Below, piece after piece: positions 5,036-12,603 of a stretch of DNA of 17,273 nucleotides. A program made the position numbers and the translations under genes. The stretch spans positions 1 to 17,273 of the forward strand of contig DGUK01000085.1 of NCBI GenBank assembly GCA_002394635.1, in the 5' to 3' direction. Every line of letters begins with the position of its first letter. The stretch's first letter is position 1. Origin of the DNA: Faecalitalea sp. UBA4312 (GTDB taxonomy: Bacteria; Bacillota_I; Bacilli_A; Erysipelotrichales; Erysipelotrichaceae). Under the pieces are notes generated by a model. That model searched no databases and was not told the origin of the DNA. It saw only the letters and a program-made list of their open reading frames with translations.

Positions 5036-6358
5036 ATGATCGTAGGTGCTGTTATGGTACCGCATCCGCCGATACTTGTGGATGCCATTGGAAAGGGCGA
5101 ACAACGAGCTGTATCAAAAACCATTGCTTCGTATCATCAGGCAGCGAAAACACTGGCCGGATGGAATCCGGATGTACTGGTGATCGTATCGCCCCATGCA
5201 GAATTGTATACCGATTATTTTCAGATTACGCCCGGTGATCATATTACCGGTGACTTCGCGCGTTTTGGCGCTAGACAAGTATCGTTTCATGAAACGCTGG
5301 ACAAAGAATATGCCGATCGCATCTGTCAGCTGTGTAAAAAGGAAGGCTTTCCGGCCGGCAATGAATACCCACAGTCGCATACGCTGGATCATGGAACGAT
5401 GGTGCCATTATACTTTATAGAAAAATATTTACAGAATGTTCCGATTGTACGGATCGGCTTATCCGGTCATTCGTTACAACGACATCAAGAGTTTGGAAAG
5501 ATCATACAGAAGGCCGGTGACCAGCTGCAGCGAAAAGTGGCCGTGGTTGCCAGTGGGGATTTATCGCATTACTGCCGGATGGATGGCCCATATGGGTATC
5601 GTCCGGAAAGTGAAACGTATAATCAGCGGATCATGGATGTGATGGGACGTGGAGCCTTTGATGAGCTGCTGGAATTTGATGATGCCTTGCGCCATCAGGC
5701 CGGCGAATGCGGCCATGGCTCGTTTACCATTTTATCCGGTATTCTGTCCGGTTATGCGTTTGAAACACAGAAACTATCGTTTGAAGATACCTTCGGCGTT
5801 GCTTATGGCGTCTGTATTTATACGTGCCATGATCCATATGTGGAGCTGGCCAAGCGAACGATCGAAACGTATATTCAGGATCGCAAGGTCATCAACAGCC
5901 GCGATACGTTACCCTTATTCAAAGAACAGAAAGCCGGGGTCTTTGTGTCCATCCATGAACACGGGGCTCTGCGTGGCTGCATTGGCACCTTTTTACCGAC
6001 CAAGCCGCATGTAGGCGCCGAAATCATCGCCAATGCCATCAGCGCATCGACGCAGGATCCAAGGTTTGTTCCGATCACAACAGAGGAGCTAAAAGACCTG
6101 GACATCAGTGTGGATGTTCTCGGAGAACTGGAACCGGTCAATGATATCCATGAACTGGATATCAAGAAATACGGGATCCTGGTCAGCGACCGATATGGAA
6201 GACGGGGACTGTTGTTACCGAATCTTGATGGAGTCCGGGATGTGGAACATCAGATATCCATTGCTGCCAGTAAAGCCGGAATCTATGATTACGACGTGGA
6301 GGATCTGACCATTGAGCGCTTTGAGGTTGTGAGGCATACCGATGACATTGACCTGTAA
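5036..6358 (+). CDS. AmmeMemoRadiSam fusion: MEMO/LigB-like domain plus AMMECR1 domain
   Basis: 440 residues in two parts. Residues 1 to about 270 are a MEMO1/class III extradiol-dioxygenase-like (LigB fold) domain. Candidate metal-site residues are His10, His54, His115/His119 and the GDLSH segment (174-178). Residues about 275-440 are an AMMECR1 domain with its invariant LRGCIG at 312-317. In other genomes these are often separate AmmeMemoRadiSam proteins B and A; fusions also occur. The family always travels with a radical SAM enzyme, found here as the next gene with a 17-base overlap. The biochemical function is not settled to my knowledge; human MEMO1 has been linked to copper/iron handling. 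The ribosome site AAAGGAGG (5021-5028) lies inside the end of the ATPase gene, so the two are cotranscribed. This physical link to a metal exporter is informative. Confidence 0.9.
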   Translation: MIVGAVMVPHPPILVDAIGKGEQRAVSKTIASYHQAAKTLAGWNPDVLVIVSPHAELYTDYFQITPGDHITGDFARFGARQVSFHETLDKEYADRICQLCKKEGFPAGNEYPQSHTLDHGTMVPLYFIEKYLQNVPIVRIGLSGHSLQRHQEFGKIIQKAGDQLQRKVAVVASGDLSHYCRMDGPYGYRPESETYNQRIMDVMGRGAFDELLEFDDALRHQAGECGHGSFTILSGILSGYAFETQKLSFEDTFGVAYGVCIYTCHDPYVELAKRTIETYIQDRKVINSRDTLPLFKEQKAGVFVSIHEHGALRGCIGTFLPTKPHVGAEIIANAISASTQDPRFVPITTEELKDLDISVDVLGELEPVNDIHELDIKKYGILVSDRYGRRGLLLPNLDGVRDVEHQISIAASKAGIYDYDVEDLTIERFEVVRHTDDIDL

Positions 6359-7169
6359 CGTTTGCGTGCATCACTGTAAACTGTCGGAAGGGCAGACAGG
6401 GTTCTGCCATAACCGGATGAATCAGAACGGACAGAATATTTCTGTCGGTTATGGACGCTTTACAGCAATCGCGCTGGATCCGATCGAAAAAAAGCCCTTA
6501 TCGCGCTATATGCCGGGATCCAAGGTCTTATCGGTCGGCGGGTTCGGATGCAATCTGCGCTGTCCGTTTTGTCAGAATCATGAAATCTCCATGGCCGCTC
6601 TTCATCAGGTCCGTACTGAATATGTACCGGTAGACCGATTGGTGGATGAAGCCGAATCGTTAAGACCCTATGGGAATATCGGTGTGGCCTTTACGTATAA
6701 TGAACCGTTGATCAACTATGAATATATTTTGGAATGTGCCCAAATGCTTCATACGAAGAATATGAAATGCGTCCTGGTGACAAACGGAACCATAGAAGCA
6801 GGCATACTGGACTTGCTGCTGCCCCATATCGATGCGATGAATATCGATGTCAAAGGGTTTACCCAGGATGTTTATGACCGTTTGAAAGGAAATCTGGAAA
6901 CCGTGAAACACACGGTAGAAAAGGCATACACGCAATGTCATGTGGAGCTGACAACTCTGGTAGTGCCGACATTGAATACGGATATCGGAGATTTTGAAAA
7001 AGAGGTACAATGGATCGCTTCTCTGGATCCAAAGATCCCTTTGCATATTACCCGTTGTTTTCCGCAGTACAAGATGAAAGATATCGAACCTACCGATTTA
7101 TCAGTGCTCTATGAAATGAAACGAATTGCCAAGAAGTATCTGAAAGATGTTTTGTTGGGAAACTGTTAA
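6342..7169 (+). CDS. amrS: AmmeMemoRadiSam system radical SAM enzyme
   Basis: 275 residues. The radical SAM cluster motif C-x3-C-x2-C is at Cys70, Cys74 and Cys77 (CNLRCPFC). The N-terminus has the extra cysteine set of this family, Cys5, Cys8, Cys12 and Cys22. TYNEP (about 118-122) and the following SAM-binding stretches agree with pyruvate-formate-lyase-activase-like radical SAM proteins. The family is usually about 330 residues and, as I recall, often ends in a cysteine-rich CPxC tail after a Y-x-Y-x-G-N phrase. Here the protein ends at LGNC, so that tail is missing. The start ATG 6342 has GAGG (6331-6334) and overlaps the previous gene by 17 bases, suggesting translational coupling. It probably makes a radical-based modification with the partner fusion protein; substrate unknown. 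No clear terminator follows. Confidence 0.9.
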   Translation: MTLTCNVCVHHCKLSEGQTGFCHNRMNQNGQNISVGYGRFTAIALDPIEKKPLSRYMPGSKVLSVGGFGCNLRCPFCQNHEISMAALHQVRTEYVPVDRLVDEAESLRPYGNIGVAFTYNEPLINYEYILECAQMLHTKNMKCVLVTNGTIEAGILDLLLPHIDAMNIDVKGFTQDVYDRLKGNLETVKHTVEKAYTQCHVELTTLVVPTLNTDIGDFEKEVQWIASLDPKIPLHITRCFPQYKMKDIEPTDLSVLYEMKRIAKKYLKDVLLGNC

Positions 7170-7188
7170 ATTCTAATGGATTTTATCC

Positions 7189-7217
7189 TTTACATAAGGG
7201 ATGGATTATGCTAATAT
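7189..7217 (+). promoter_or_regulatory. Promoter of the infC-rpmI-rplT operon
   Basis: The -35 TTTACA (7189-7194), 17-base spacer and -10 TAATAT (7212-7217) are preceded by TG at -10 extended position (TGCTAATAT). The leader would be about 140 bases, enough for attenuation control. Confidence 0.75.
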
Positions 7218-7314
7218 ACACAAGGAAAAAGAATGGAAAGATAGAAGTACCCCTTCTCACCTGATGTTCAATAAGGAGCATGGGTCAATGCCAATTCAAC
7301 GAATTGTGAAATGG

Positions 7315-7342
7315 AATGGGTGCGTTTATGTACCCATTTTTT
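7315..7342 (+). terminator. infC leader attenuator (probable L20-type autoregulation)
   Basis: AATGGGT (7315-7321) pairs with ACCCATT (7332-7338), with G-T and C-G pairs extending inward to the loop TTTA, then TTTT. It lies in the leader just before infC. The 3' arm can also pair with a second ATGGGT at 7280-7285, giving a possible antiterminator. In Bacillota this operon is often controlled in its leader by ribosomal protein L20; the mechanism here is inferred from position and structure. Confidence 0.72.
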
Positions 7343-7366
7343 AATGAATGAAAGAAGGTGTCGGAT

Positions 7367-7906
7367 ATCCAAAATCGTAAAGTAGCCCCAAATAATGTGA
7401 ATCGGGATTTGTTTAATGAAAAGATTCCATTTAAAGAAGTTCGTGTCATTGATGCAGACGGAACACAGTTGGGCGTCATGTCAAAAAGAGATGCACAGAA
7501 TATTGCCAATAAGCAAAATTTAGATTTGCTATGTGTGGCTCCAAAAGCTAAGCCCCCTGTGTGCAAAGTGCTGGACTATGGTCGTTACCACTTTGAACAG
7601 CAGAAAAAAGCTAAGGAAGCAAAACGCAAGCAGCATGTAGTGGAAATGAAATCATTACGTTTATCACCGGTTGTGGATACACATGATTTCGAAACAAAGG
7701 TACGTCATGCACAAAAATGGATCGAACAGGGAATGAGGGTCAAAGTCGATATGCGATTCCGAGGCCGTTTGATCACGCGTCAGGAAGTAGGGCGCAAAAT
7801 TATGAATGATTTTATAGATGCGTTAGAAGAAGTAGCACTTGTAGAAAAGAAACCGAAGTTAGAAGGAAATACAATGTCTGTTACTTTAGCACCTAAGAAG
7901 AAGTAA
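7367..7906 (+). CDS. infC: Translation initiation factor IF-3, probable ATC start
   Basis: IF-3 binds the 30S subunit, helps place the initiator tRNA and rejects poor start codons. Taken from ATC 7367 the protein has 179 residues, normal for the family. Hallmarks are VNRDLFNEKIPFKEVRVID near the N-terminus, the central PKAKPPVCKVLDYGRY motif and the C-terminal domain with MKSLRLSPVVDTHDFETK. A GTG at 7358 would add three residues, but it is part of the AGAAGGTG (7353-7360) that works as the ribosome site. Counting from that site, ATC 7367 is ideally spaced. Rare start codons (ATT, ATC, ATA) are a known device by which IF-3 limits its own translation. First gene of the operon with L35 and L20. 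Confidence 0.95.
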   Translation: MQNRKVAPNNVNRDLFNEKIPFKEVRVIDADGTQLGVMSKRDAQNIANKQNLDLLCVAPKAKPPVCKVLDYGRYHFEQQKKAKEAKRKQHVVEMKSLRLSPVVDTHDFETKVRHAQKWIEQGMRVKVDMRFRGRLITRQEVGRKIMNDFIDALEEVALVEKKPKLEGNTMSVTLAPKKK

Positions 7907-7927
7907 ACAGGTAAGGAGGAACAATTT

Positions 7928-8122
7928 ATGCCTAAAATGAAAAGCCATCGTGGACTTGCTAAGCGAGTTAAGAAAACTGGTACTGGAAAATTAAAAAGAG
8001 GACATGGATATACATCTCATCGTTTCCATGGAAAAACAAAGAAACAAAGACGTCATTTAGCAAAGCCGACAACGGTTTCTGCATCAGATTACAAGCGCAT
8101 TAAGGAAATGCTTGTTAAGTAA
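7928..8122 (+). CDS. rpmI: 50S ribosomal protein L35
   Basis: 64 residues, the normal length, very basic. It carries the family signature [20 protein letters not shown] followed by KTKKQRRH. It binds 23S rRNA in the large subunit. AAGGAGG (7914-7920) is well placed. It lies between infC and rplT, the conserved order in Bacillota. Codon use here and in rplT is richer in CGT and AAA than in the neighbouring genes, as expected for highly expressed genes. Confidence 0.98.
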   Translation: MPKMKSHRGLAKRVKKTGTGKLKRGHGYTSHRFHGKTKKQRRHLAKPTTVSASDYKRIKEMLVK

Positions 8123-8141
8123 TTAAGGGAGGAATAGTAAT

Positions 8142-8498
8142 ATGGCAAGAGTTAAAGGTGGAACAGTTACTCGTGCTCGTAGAAAGCGCGTAATAAAATT
8201 AGCCAAAGGATATTTTGGCTCAAAACATACATTGTATAAAACTGCAAATGAGCAGGTTATGCATTCATTTAAATATGCATACAACGATCGTCGTAAATTA
8301 AAAGGAAATATGCGTCGTATCTGGATTGCACGTATCAATGCAGCTGCTCGTTTGAACGGATTGTCTTATTCCCGCTTAATGCATGGATTAAAACTTGCTA
8401 ACATCGAAATCAACCGTAAGATGTTATCGGAAATGGCAATTCATGATGAAGCTGGTTTTGCTAAGGTTTGTGAAGAAGCTAAAGCTGCTTTAAACTAA
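8142..8498 (+). CDS. rplT: 50S ribosomal protein L20
   Basis: 118 residues, normal length. It has the basic N-terminal extension [20 protein letters not shown] and the globular part with [12 protein letters not shown] and [13 protein letters not shown]. It is an early-assembly 23S rRNA-binding protein and, in many Bacillota, the repressor of its own operon through the leader. GGGAGG precedes ATG 8142. It is the last gene of the operon; a strong terminator starts 8 bases after the stop. Confidence 0.98.
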   Translation: MARVKGGTVTRARRKRVIKLAKGYFGSKHTLYKTANEQVMHSFKYAYNDRRKLKGNMRRIWIARINAAARLNGLSYSRLMHGLKLANIEINRKMLSEMAIHDEAGFAKVCEEAKAALN

Positions 8499-8505
8499 GA
8501 ATGGA

Positions 8506-8529
8506 AAGCACTCGTTGGAGTGCTTTTTT
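8506..8529 (+). terminator. Terminator of infC-rpmI-rplT
   Basis: AAGCACTC-GTTG-GAGTGCTT, a perfect 8-bp stem, followed by a T-run to 8529. Confidence 0.92.
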
Positions 8530-8543
8530 GTTAAGGAGAAACA

Positions 8544-9755
8544 ATGAAGAACTTTGAAAAATATGCGGAATTATTGATACACAGTGGATTAAATGTGAAA
8601 AAAGGCCAACTTGTGATCATCAAGGCCCCTGTAGAAGTGTACGTGTTTGTACAGATTCTATGTCGGAAGGCCTATGAAGCCGGGGCATCGGATGTCAAGG
8701 TGCTGTACCGGGATGAACATGTTCTTCATCAAAGATATCTATATGGACAGCAAGAGATATTTGAAACTATTCCTTCTTATGAAACGGATTTCTATAATAT
8801 GACCAGTGAACAAGGTGCTGCTTATTTGACATTGGTCGGAGAAGACCCGGATCTGATGAAGGATGTGGATATCCATCGGATCACAAAAAGATCCAAAGCG
8901 TTCCGGCAGGCAACCAAAGCGTACCGACATCGCCTGGATTTTATGGAATGCCCGTGGTGTATTGCGGCCGTTTCTACGAAAAGCTGGGCCAATAAAGTCT
9001 ATCCGGGCAAGGACGATGCAATGAATCGTCTGTGGCAGGCCATCTTCAAAGTGAGCCGGATCGACGAAGACTGGGAAGACCGAAAAACATACTTTGCCTC
9101 CATTGTGCATACGTTGAATATGATGAAGATCCGTACACTGCACTACAAAAACAGTCTGGGAACAGATTTAACCGTTTCGTTACCGGAAGGATATCGGTTT
9201 GCCGGAGGAGGCAGTACGTTGAAAAACGGCCTCTATTATTATCCTAATATCCCTACCGAAGAAGTCTTTTCTGCTCCATATAAATACGGTGTGGACGGAA
9301 CGCTATACAGCTCGATGCCGTTAAACTACAATGGGTCGCTGGTTCAGGATTTTTGGTTTCGCTTTGAAAAGGGAAAGGTCATCGAATGCCATGCCCGTAA
9401 AGGAAAACATGTGCTGGAAAGTATCCTGGATACCGATGATGGTTCCCGGTATTTAGGCGAGCTAGCCCTGGTTCCCTACGGGTCTCCGATCCAACGTCTG
9501 CAGACGTTGTTCTACGAAACGCTGATTGATGAAAATGCTTCGTGTCATTTTGCCTTGGGACAATCGTATGCCGAATGTCTTGAGAATGGATTGGATCTGG
9601 AAGAGGAAGCCTTGGCTCAAAAAGGATTGAATCAATCTTCAGTGCATGTGGATTTCATGGTGGGAACCGAAGACCTGCAGATCGATGCTTATACAGAATC
9701 TGGAGAAATCATACGGATTTTTGAAAAGGGAAAATACAGTAATGTGTTTGATTAA
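8544..9755 (+). CDS. M29-family metallo-aminopeptidase (AmpS/PepS-like)
   Basis: 403 residues, close to the usual 400-415. It is a cytoplasmic two-metal aminopeptidase that removes N-terminal residues from peptides. Probable metal ligands and catalytic residues of the family are visible: IPTEE at 236-240, Glu306 in SRYLGELALV, His335 in the DENASCHFALG stretch, and His368/Asp370 in SVHVDFMVG, with Asp381 after TEDLQI. No signal peptide. The start ATG 8544 follows AAGGAGA at good spacing. The gene stands alone after the L20 terminator; its promoter is not obvious and it may depend on read-through or on a weak promoter near 8500. No clear terminator follows. Specificity cannot be read from the sequence. 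Confidence 0.93.
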   Translation: MKNFEKYAELLIHSGLNVKKGQLVIIKAPVEVYVFVQILCRKAYEAGASDVKVLYRDEHVLHQRYLYGQQEIFETIPSYETDFYNMTSEQGAAYLTLVGEDPDLMKDVDIHRITKRSKAFRQATKAYRHRLDFMECPWCIAAVSTKSWANKVYPGKDDAMNRLWQAIFKVSRIDEDWEDRKTYFASIVHTLNMMKIRTLHYKNSLGTDLTVSLPEGYRFAGGGSTLKNGLYYYPNIPTEEVFSAPYKYGVDGTLYSSMPLNYNGSLVQDFWFRFEKGKVIECHARKGKHVLESILDTDDGSRYLGELALVPYGSPIQRLQTLFYETLIDENASCHFALGQSYAECLENGLDLEEEALAQKGLNQSSVHVDFMVGTEDLQIDAYTESGEIIRIFEKGKYSNVFD

Positions 9756-9868
9756 GTACAAATTTTGTATGTGTATAAATGTGTACCTTTCCTATTCTGT
9801 TAAATTATGTTAAAATGACTACGATTGGAATTGTGTCTGTTGACAGATACATGAATGAAGGTGAAAAA

Positions 9869-11095
9869 ATGGCCGATTTTAAAGAAAGAAAGAATGAAGC
9901 TCTGGAAGAGCTGAAAAAGATACAAGAAGAAGACAATGCTTCTTCCCTTACATACCAGGAGCCGGAGTTAACCAACTTCGATGCGAAAAGCGTATTTGAT
10001 GTGGAAGAAAGTGAAGAAAAGGCACAACCGAAACGGGGCTTCCGATTTGGAAAAAGAGCCACACGGCAGGCCAGCCGTGTAAAGGTGCGCTCCCAGGCAT
10101 TGGAAAACAATGAACTGGATGTCGAAGAAGTCAGACTGGATGATACCAGACAAAAAGCAGATCCACAGCCGACGATCGAACAGCCGGCTATCCGCAAAGA
10201 ACCGGTAGAACCGATCGAACCGGAACCGGTATTGGAAGAAAAGCTGCCGGAATCACAACCGGTGCAGGAAGAGAAACAGACAAATGAAGAAGAAAGTAAT
10301 ACTAGCCGTGATTTTGAAGTTGAGTACTATGTGGAAGGAACACAAGCTGAAGAAGAATCCGAAGAAGTGGAAGAAGTACCAGCGGAACAGGAAGATCAAG
10401 AAAGCAGTCAAGACAGTACGGAAGTTCGTTTAGAAGATAAGGATCTATATACGGAAAAACAAAAGTTTACATTCTCTGAATACGGAAAGGTCGAAAAATA
10501 TCTGGAGAAAAATTCTCAGGATGGTTTCCATTTTATCCGTCAGGAAGGAAAACGTTTCTATTTTATCGAGGATGAACCAAAAGATTACTATTACTCTTTG
10601 AATTATTTTAAGCAGGAACCAACAGACCAGGAAAAGGCACAATGGGAAAAGGATGGTTGGAAGATCATCACTTCTACGCCTTCTAAGAACAAGAAAGATG
10701 CTGGCTGGTTTGTGATGCGTAATGAAGAGGAACCAGGGGAATATCGGAAAACCATCGATAACGATGAAGAGAAATTCCAATTCTTCCGGAAGCATGCGAA
10801 TTCGTGTCGTTCGACATTGTTCTTTATCTTTATCTGCATGGTTTGCTGTGTTGTAACCGGTGTCCTGCAGGTAATGTACCAAGGATATATTATCGGCATT
10901 GCTGCCTGTGTATTATTGTTTATCTTTGCGTTAATTTCTTATATCAGTTACAGTCGCACCCTGCGGGAAGCCAAGCACATGGCATCGATCCTGAAAGCGC
11001 GTTTACGGATCCGTAAACGTGAGAAGGATATCCTGGATGAAATGGATGTCAGTGATGACCAGCTGGATTCAGACTGGAGCCAATTGGATGAATAG
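9869..11095 (+). CDS. Acidic-tail membrane protein with DUF2812-like domain
   Basis: 408 residues from ATG 9869, chosen because AAGGTG (9858-9863) is well spaced; in-frame ATGs upstream at 9779 and 9851 lack this. Residues 1-195 are low complexity: Glu, Gln, Pro and Ser rich, strongly acidic, with one basic patch (about 54-73, KPKRGFRFGKRATRQASR-like). Residues about 210-310 resemble DUF2812: aromatic segments, a QWEKDGWKIITS phrase, GWFVMR, then DNDEEKFQFFRK. Two membrane helices follow (about 315-337 and 340-362) and a basic then acidic C-terminal tail. The N-terminal 310 residues and the tail are probably both cytosolic. DUF2812 proteins are of unknown function and are often next to PadR-type regulators; none is seen here. 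A terminator overlaps the stop. Confidence 0.75.
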   Translation: MADFKERKNEALEELKKIQEEDNASSLTYQEPELTNFDAKSVFDVEESEEKAQPKRGFRFGKRATRQASRVKVRSQALENNELDVEEVRLDDTRQKADPQPTIEQPAIRKEPVEPIEPEPVLEEKLPESQPVQEEKQTNEEESNTSRDFEVEYYVEGTQAEEESEEVEEVPAEQEDQESSQDSTEVRLEDKDLYTEKQKFTFSEYGKVEKYLEKNSQDGFHFIRQEGKRFYFIEDEPKDYYYSLNYFKQEPTDQEKAQWEKDGWKIITSTPSKNKKDAGWFVMRNEEEPGEYRKTIDNDEEKFQFFRKHANSCRSTLFFIFICMVCCVVTGVLQVMYQGYIIGIAACVLLFIFALISYISYSRTLREAKHMASILKARLRIRKREKDILDEMDVSDDQLDSDWSQLDE

Positions 11096-11118
11096 CCACT
11101 TTTCGTGGCTTTTTCTTT
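11094..11118 (+). terminator. Terminator after the DUF2812-like gene
   Basis: AGCCAC-TTTTC-GTGGCT with a T-rich tail TTTTCTTT. The stem starts in the stop codon (TAG 11093-11095). Confidence 0.82.
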
Positions 11119-11144
11119 ATGTTATGATGGGACAGGTGATAAAA

Positions 11145-11690
11145 ATGAAAGATTTATTAATGGTTTTACCAAGAAAAATGATTCAACGTCGTAAGCCTTT
11201 ACCGGAACGATATGAATTTGTCTCGTATACAAAACGGTTTCATGGACCGTGGATCACATTATGCAAACAAGCCGGCTATACAGCCGTAGAAGCAGAGATG
11301 TTTCTGCAGGATCCGGAAAATATCGAAGAAAACTTTGTCTTTGTGATCGATCAGGTAACCCATAAGCTGGTTGGTATCGGTGGATTGATACAAGATGATG
11401 CCTTCCTGACAAAGAGAAGCTGCATTGATTGTGTCAGTGTGGATCCTTCGGTACAAAGACAGGGAATCGGTTCTTCCATTGTCAGTGCACTGGTCTTGAA
11501 ATATGAAAGAAAACCGTCTAAGTATCCAATCTATGTACGGACAGATATTGCGTACTGGCCGTCCATAATCTTGTTTTCACGGTTGGGATTTACACCGTAT
11601 CTGGGACAGTCCAAACAGGCTACCAAGAAACAAAACGAGAAGAAATGGGAACATGCTACAAATGTTCTACGTGAAAAGACTGCATCCTGA
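11145..11690 (+). CDS. GNAT-family N-acetyltransferase
   Basis: 181 residues from ATG 11145, which has AGGTGAT (11134-11140) in front; the longer in-frame form reaching 11019 would run through the previous gene's terminator and is unlikely. The acetyl-CoA pyrophosphate-binding motif A is clear at residues 96-112, with Q-R-Q-G-I-G-S at 104-110. A typical C-terminal GNAT ending follows (WPSIILFSRLGFTPY, about 138-152). It transfers an acetyl group from acetyl-CoA to an amine; the substrate is not predictable. It is a single gene between two terminators; a possible -10 TATGAT lies at 11123-11128. The stop codon is in the loop of the following terminator. Confidence 0.88.
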   Translation: MKDLLMVLPRKMIQRRKPLPERYEFVSYTKRFHGPWITLCKQAGYTAVEAEMFLQDPENIEENFVFVIDQVTHKLVGIGGLIQDDAFLTKRSCIDCVSVDPSVQRQGIGSSIVSALVLKYERKPSKYPIYVRTDIAYWPSIILFSRLGFTPYLGQSKQATKKQNEKKWEHATNVLREKTAS

Positions 11691-11703
11691 GGGATGCATT
11701 TTT
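11681..11703 (+). terminator. Terminator of the GNAT gene
   Basis: TGCATCC-TGAG-GGATGCA, a perfect 7-bp stem, then TTTTT. The stop codon TGA is in the loop, and the 3' arm overlaps the -35 region of the next promoter. Confidence 0.9.
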
Positions 11704-11722
11704 ATATGGAAAACTGTATAAT
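11694..11722 (+). promoter_or_regulatory. Promoter of the methyltransferase gene
   Basis: The -35-like ATGCAT (11694-11699), 17-base spacer and perfect -10 TATAAT (11717-11722). The -35 differs by one base from the TTGCAT of the metal-operon promoter. The expected start is near 11729, inside the palindrome. Confidence 0.65.
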
Positions 11723-11736
11723 TAGATGTATCTAAC
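11721..11736. promoter_or_regulatory. Operator palindrome shared with the metal operon
   Basis: ATTAGATGTATCTAAC differs from the 2564-2579 operator at two of 16 positions. It begins, like that one, on the last two bases of a TATAAT -10 box. Identical placement on two promoters 9 kb apart argues for one repressor controlling both. Confidence 0.72.
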
Positions 11737-11754
11737 TAAAGTGAGGACAGAAAG

Positions 11755-12603
11755 ATGGAAAAGATACATATTGAAAAAAATACAGTACAGGAGACGTTGA
11801 TCATTCCTTTGTTTGGAAGAAAGATGTGTACGGAGCGCTTTCCCAATCTGTTTCAGGATTCAAAGGCTGTGGAGCTGATCAATCGTCTGGATTACGACTT
11901 TTCAACCATGGAGAAAAAAGCGAAGAGCCCGACGTATCAGTTTGGTGCCTTGGAGGTAGCCATGCGCGAAAACGATCTGATGATCGAAGTTAAAGAATAC
12001 CTGCATAGATATCCGCAGGCAGCAGTGGTCAATCTAGGCTGTGGTCTGGACCAGACAGCGGAAAACTGTGACAATGGTTCTTGTACCATCTACAATCTCG
12101 ATTATCCGGATGTGATCGAGATAAGAAACAATCTGATTCCTTGTGAGGCAAGAGTTTTCAATATTGCCACAGACCTGAATGATCTGTCATGGTTTGATTC
12201 CATTGATGCATCCCATGGCGTGGTCTTCTTAGCGGCTGGTGTTTTCTACTATTTTAAAAAGAGCGATATCCAGACACTATTCCTGGCGATGGCAAAGCGC
12301 TTTCCGAAAGGGAAGCTGGTCTTTGATGCCGCAGGAAAACGAGCGGTCAAAATAATGCTGAAAACATGGGTCAAAGAGGCTGGCGTCACCAGCATTGAAG
12401 ATTACTTCAGCGTAGACAGCCTATCTCAGGATATCGAACCATGGATGGAGCATGCCAAAGTATCATCCAAGGGCTATATGTTGGGATATAACGATTTAAA
12501 GGATTCGTCGGTACCTAGGTTCTTCCGTTTATTGGCAAAAGCAGGAGATGGGTTGATGAAAATGAAGATTGTGCGGATGGACTTTCTGGAACGCACAAAA
12601 TAA
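11755..12603 (+). CDS. Class I SAM methyltransferase, TcmP/leucine-carboxyl-methyltransferase family
   Basis: 282 residues. Motif I is VVNLGCGLD (91-99), the form typical of the LCM/TcmP (COG3315-type) O-methyltransferases. An acidic motif II lies in YNLDYPDV (113-120), and the FYYF phrase after VFLAAGVF fits the family. Members methylate carboxyl or hydroxyl groups of small molecules or protein C-termini; the substrate here is unknown. It is a single-gene unit with GTGAGGA about 8 bases before ATG 11755. The operator at 11721 suggests it belongs to the same regulon as the metal exporter/AmmeMemoRadiSam operon. No terminator follows; its stop codon is part of the first CIRCE-like site of htpG. 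Confidence 0.88.
   Translation: MEKIHIEKNTVQETLIIPLFGRKMCTERFPNLFQDSKAVELINRLDYDFSTMEKKAKSPTYQFGALEVAMRENDLMIEVKEYLHRYPQAAVVNLGCGLDQTAENCDNGSCTIYNLDYPDVIEIRNNLIPCEARVFNIATDLNDLSWFDSIDASHGVVFLAAGVFYYFKKSDIQTLFLAMAKRFPKGKLVFDAAGKRAVKIMLKTWVKEAGVTSIEDYFSVDSLSQDIEPWMEHAKVSSKGYMLGYNDLKDSSVPRFFRLLAKAGDGLMKMKIVRMDFLERTK

Noticed and set aside
10445..10882. 145-codon antisense open frame inside the DUF2812-like gene
   Set aside because: It mirrors the coding strand of a well-supported gene, and nothing in it is recognisable.
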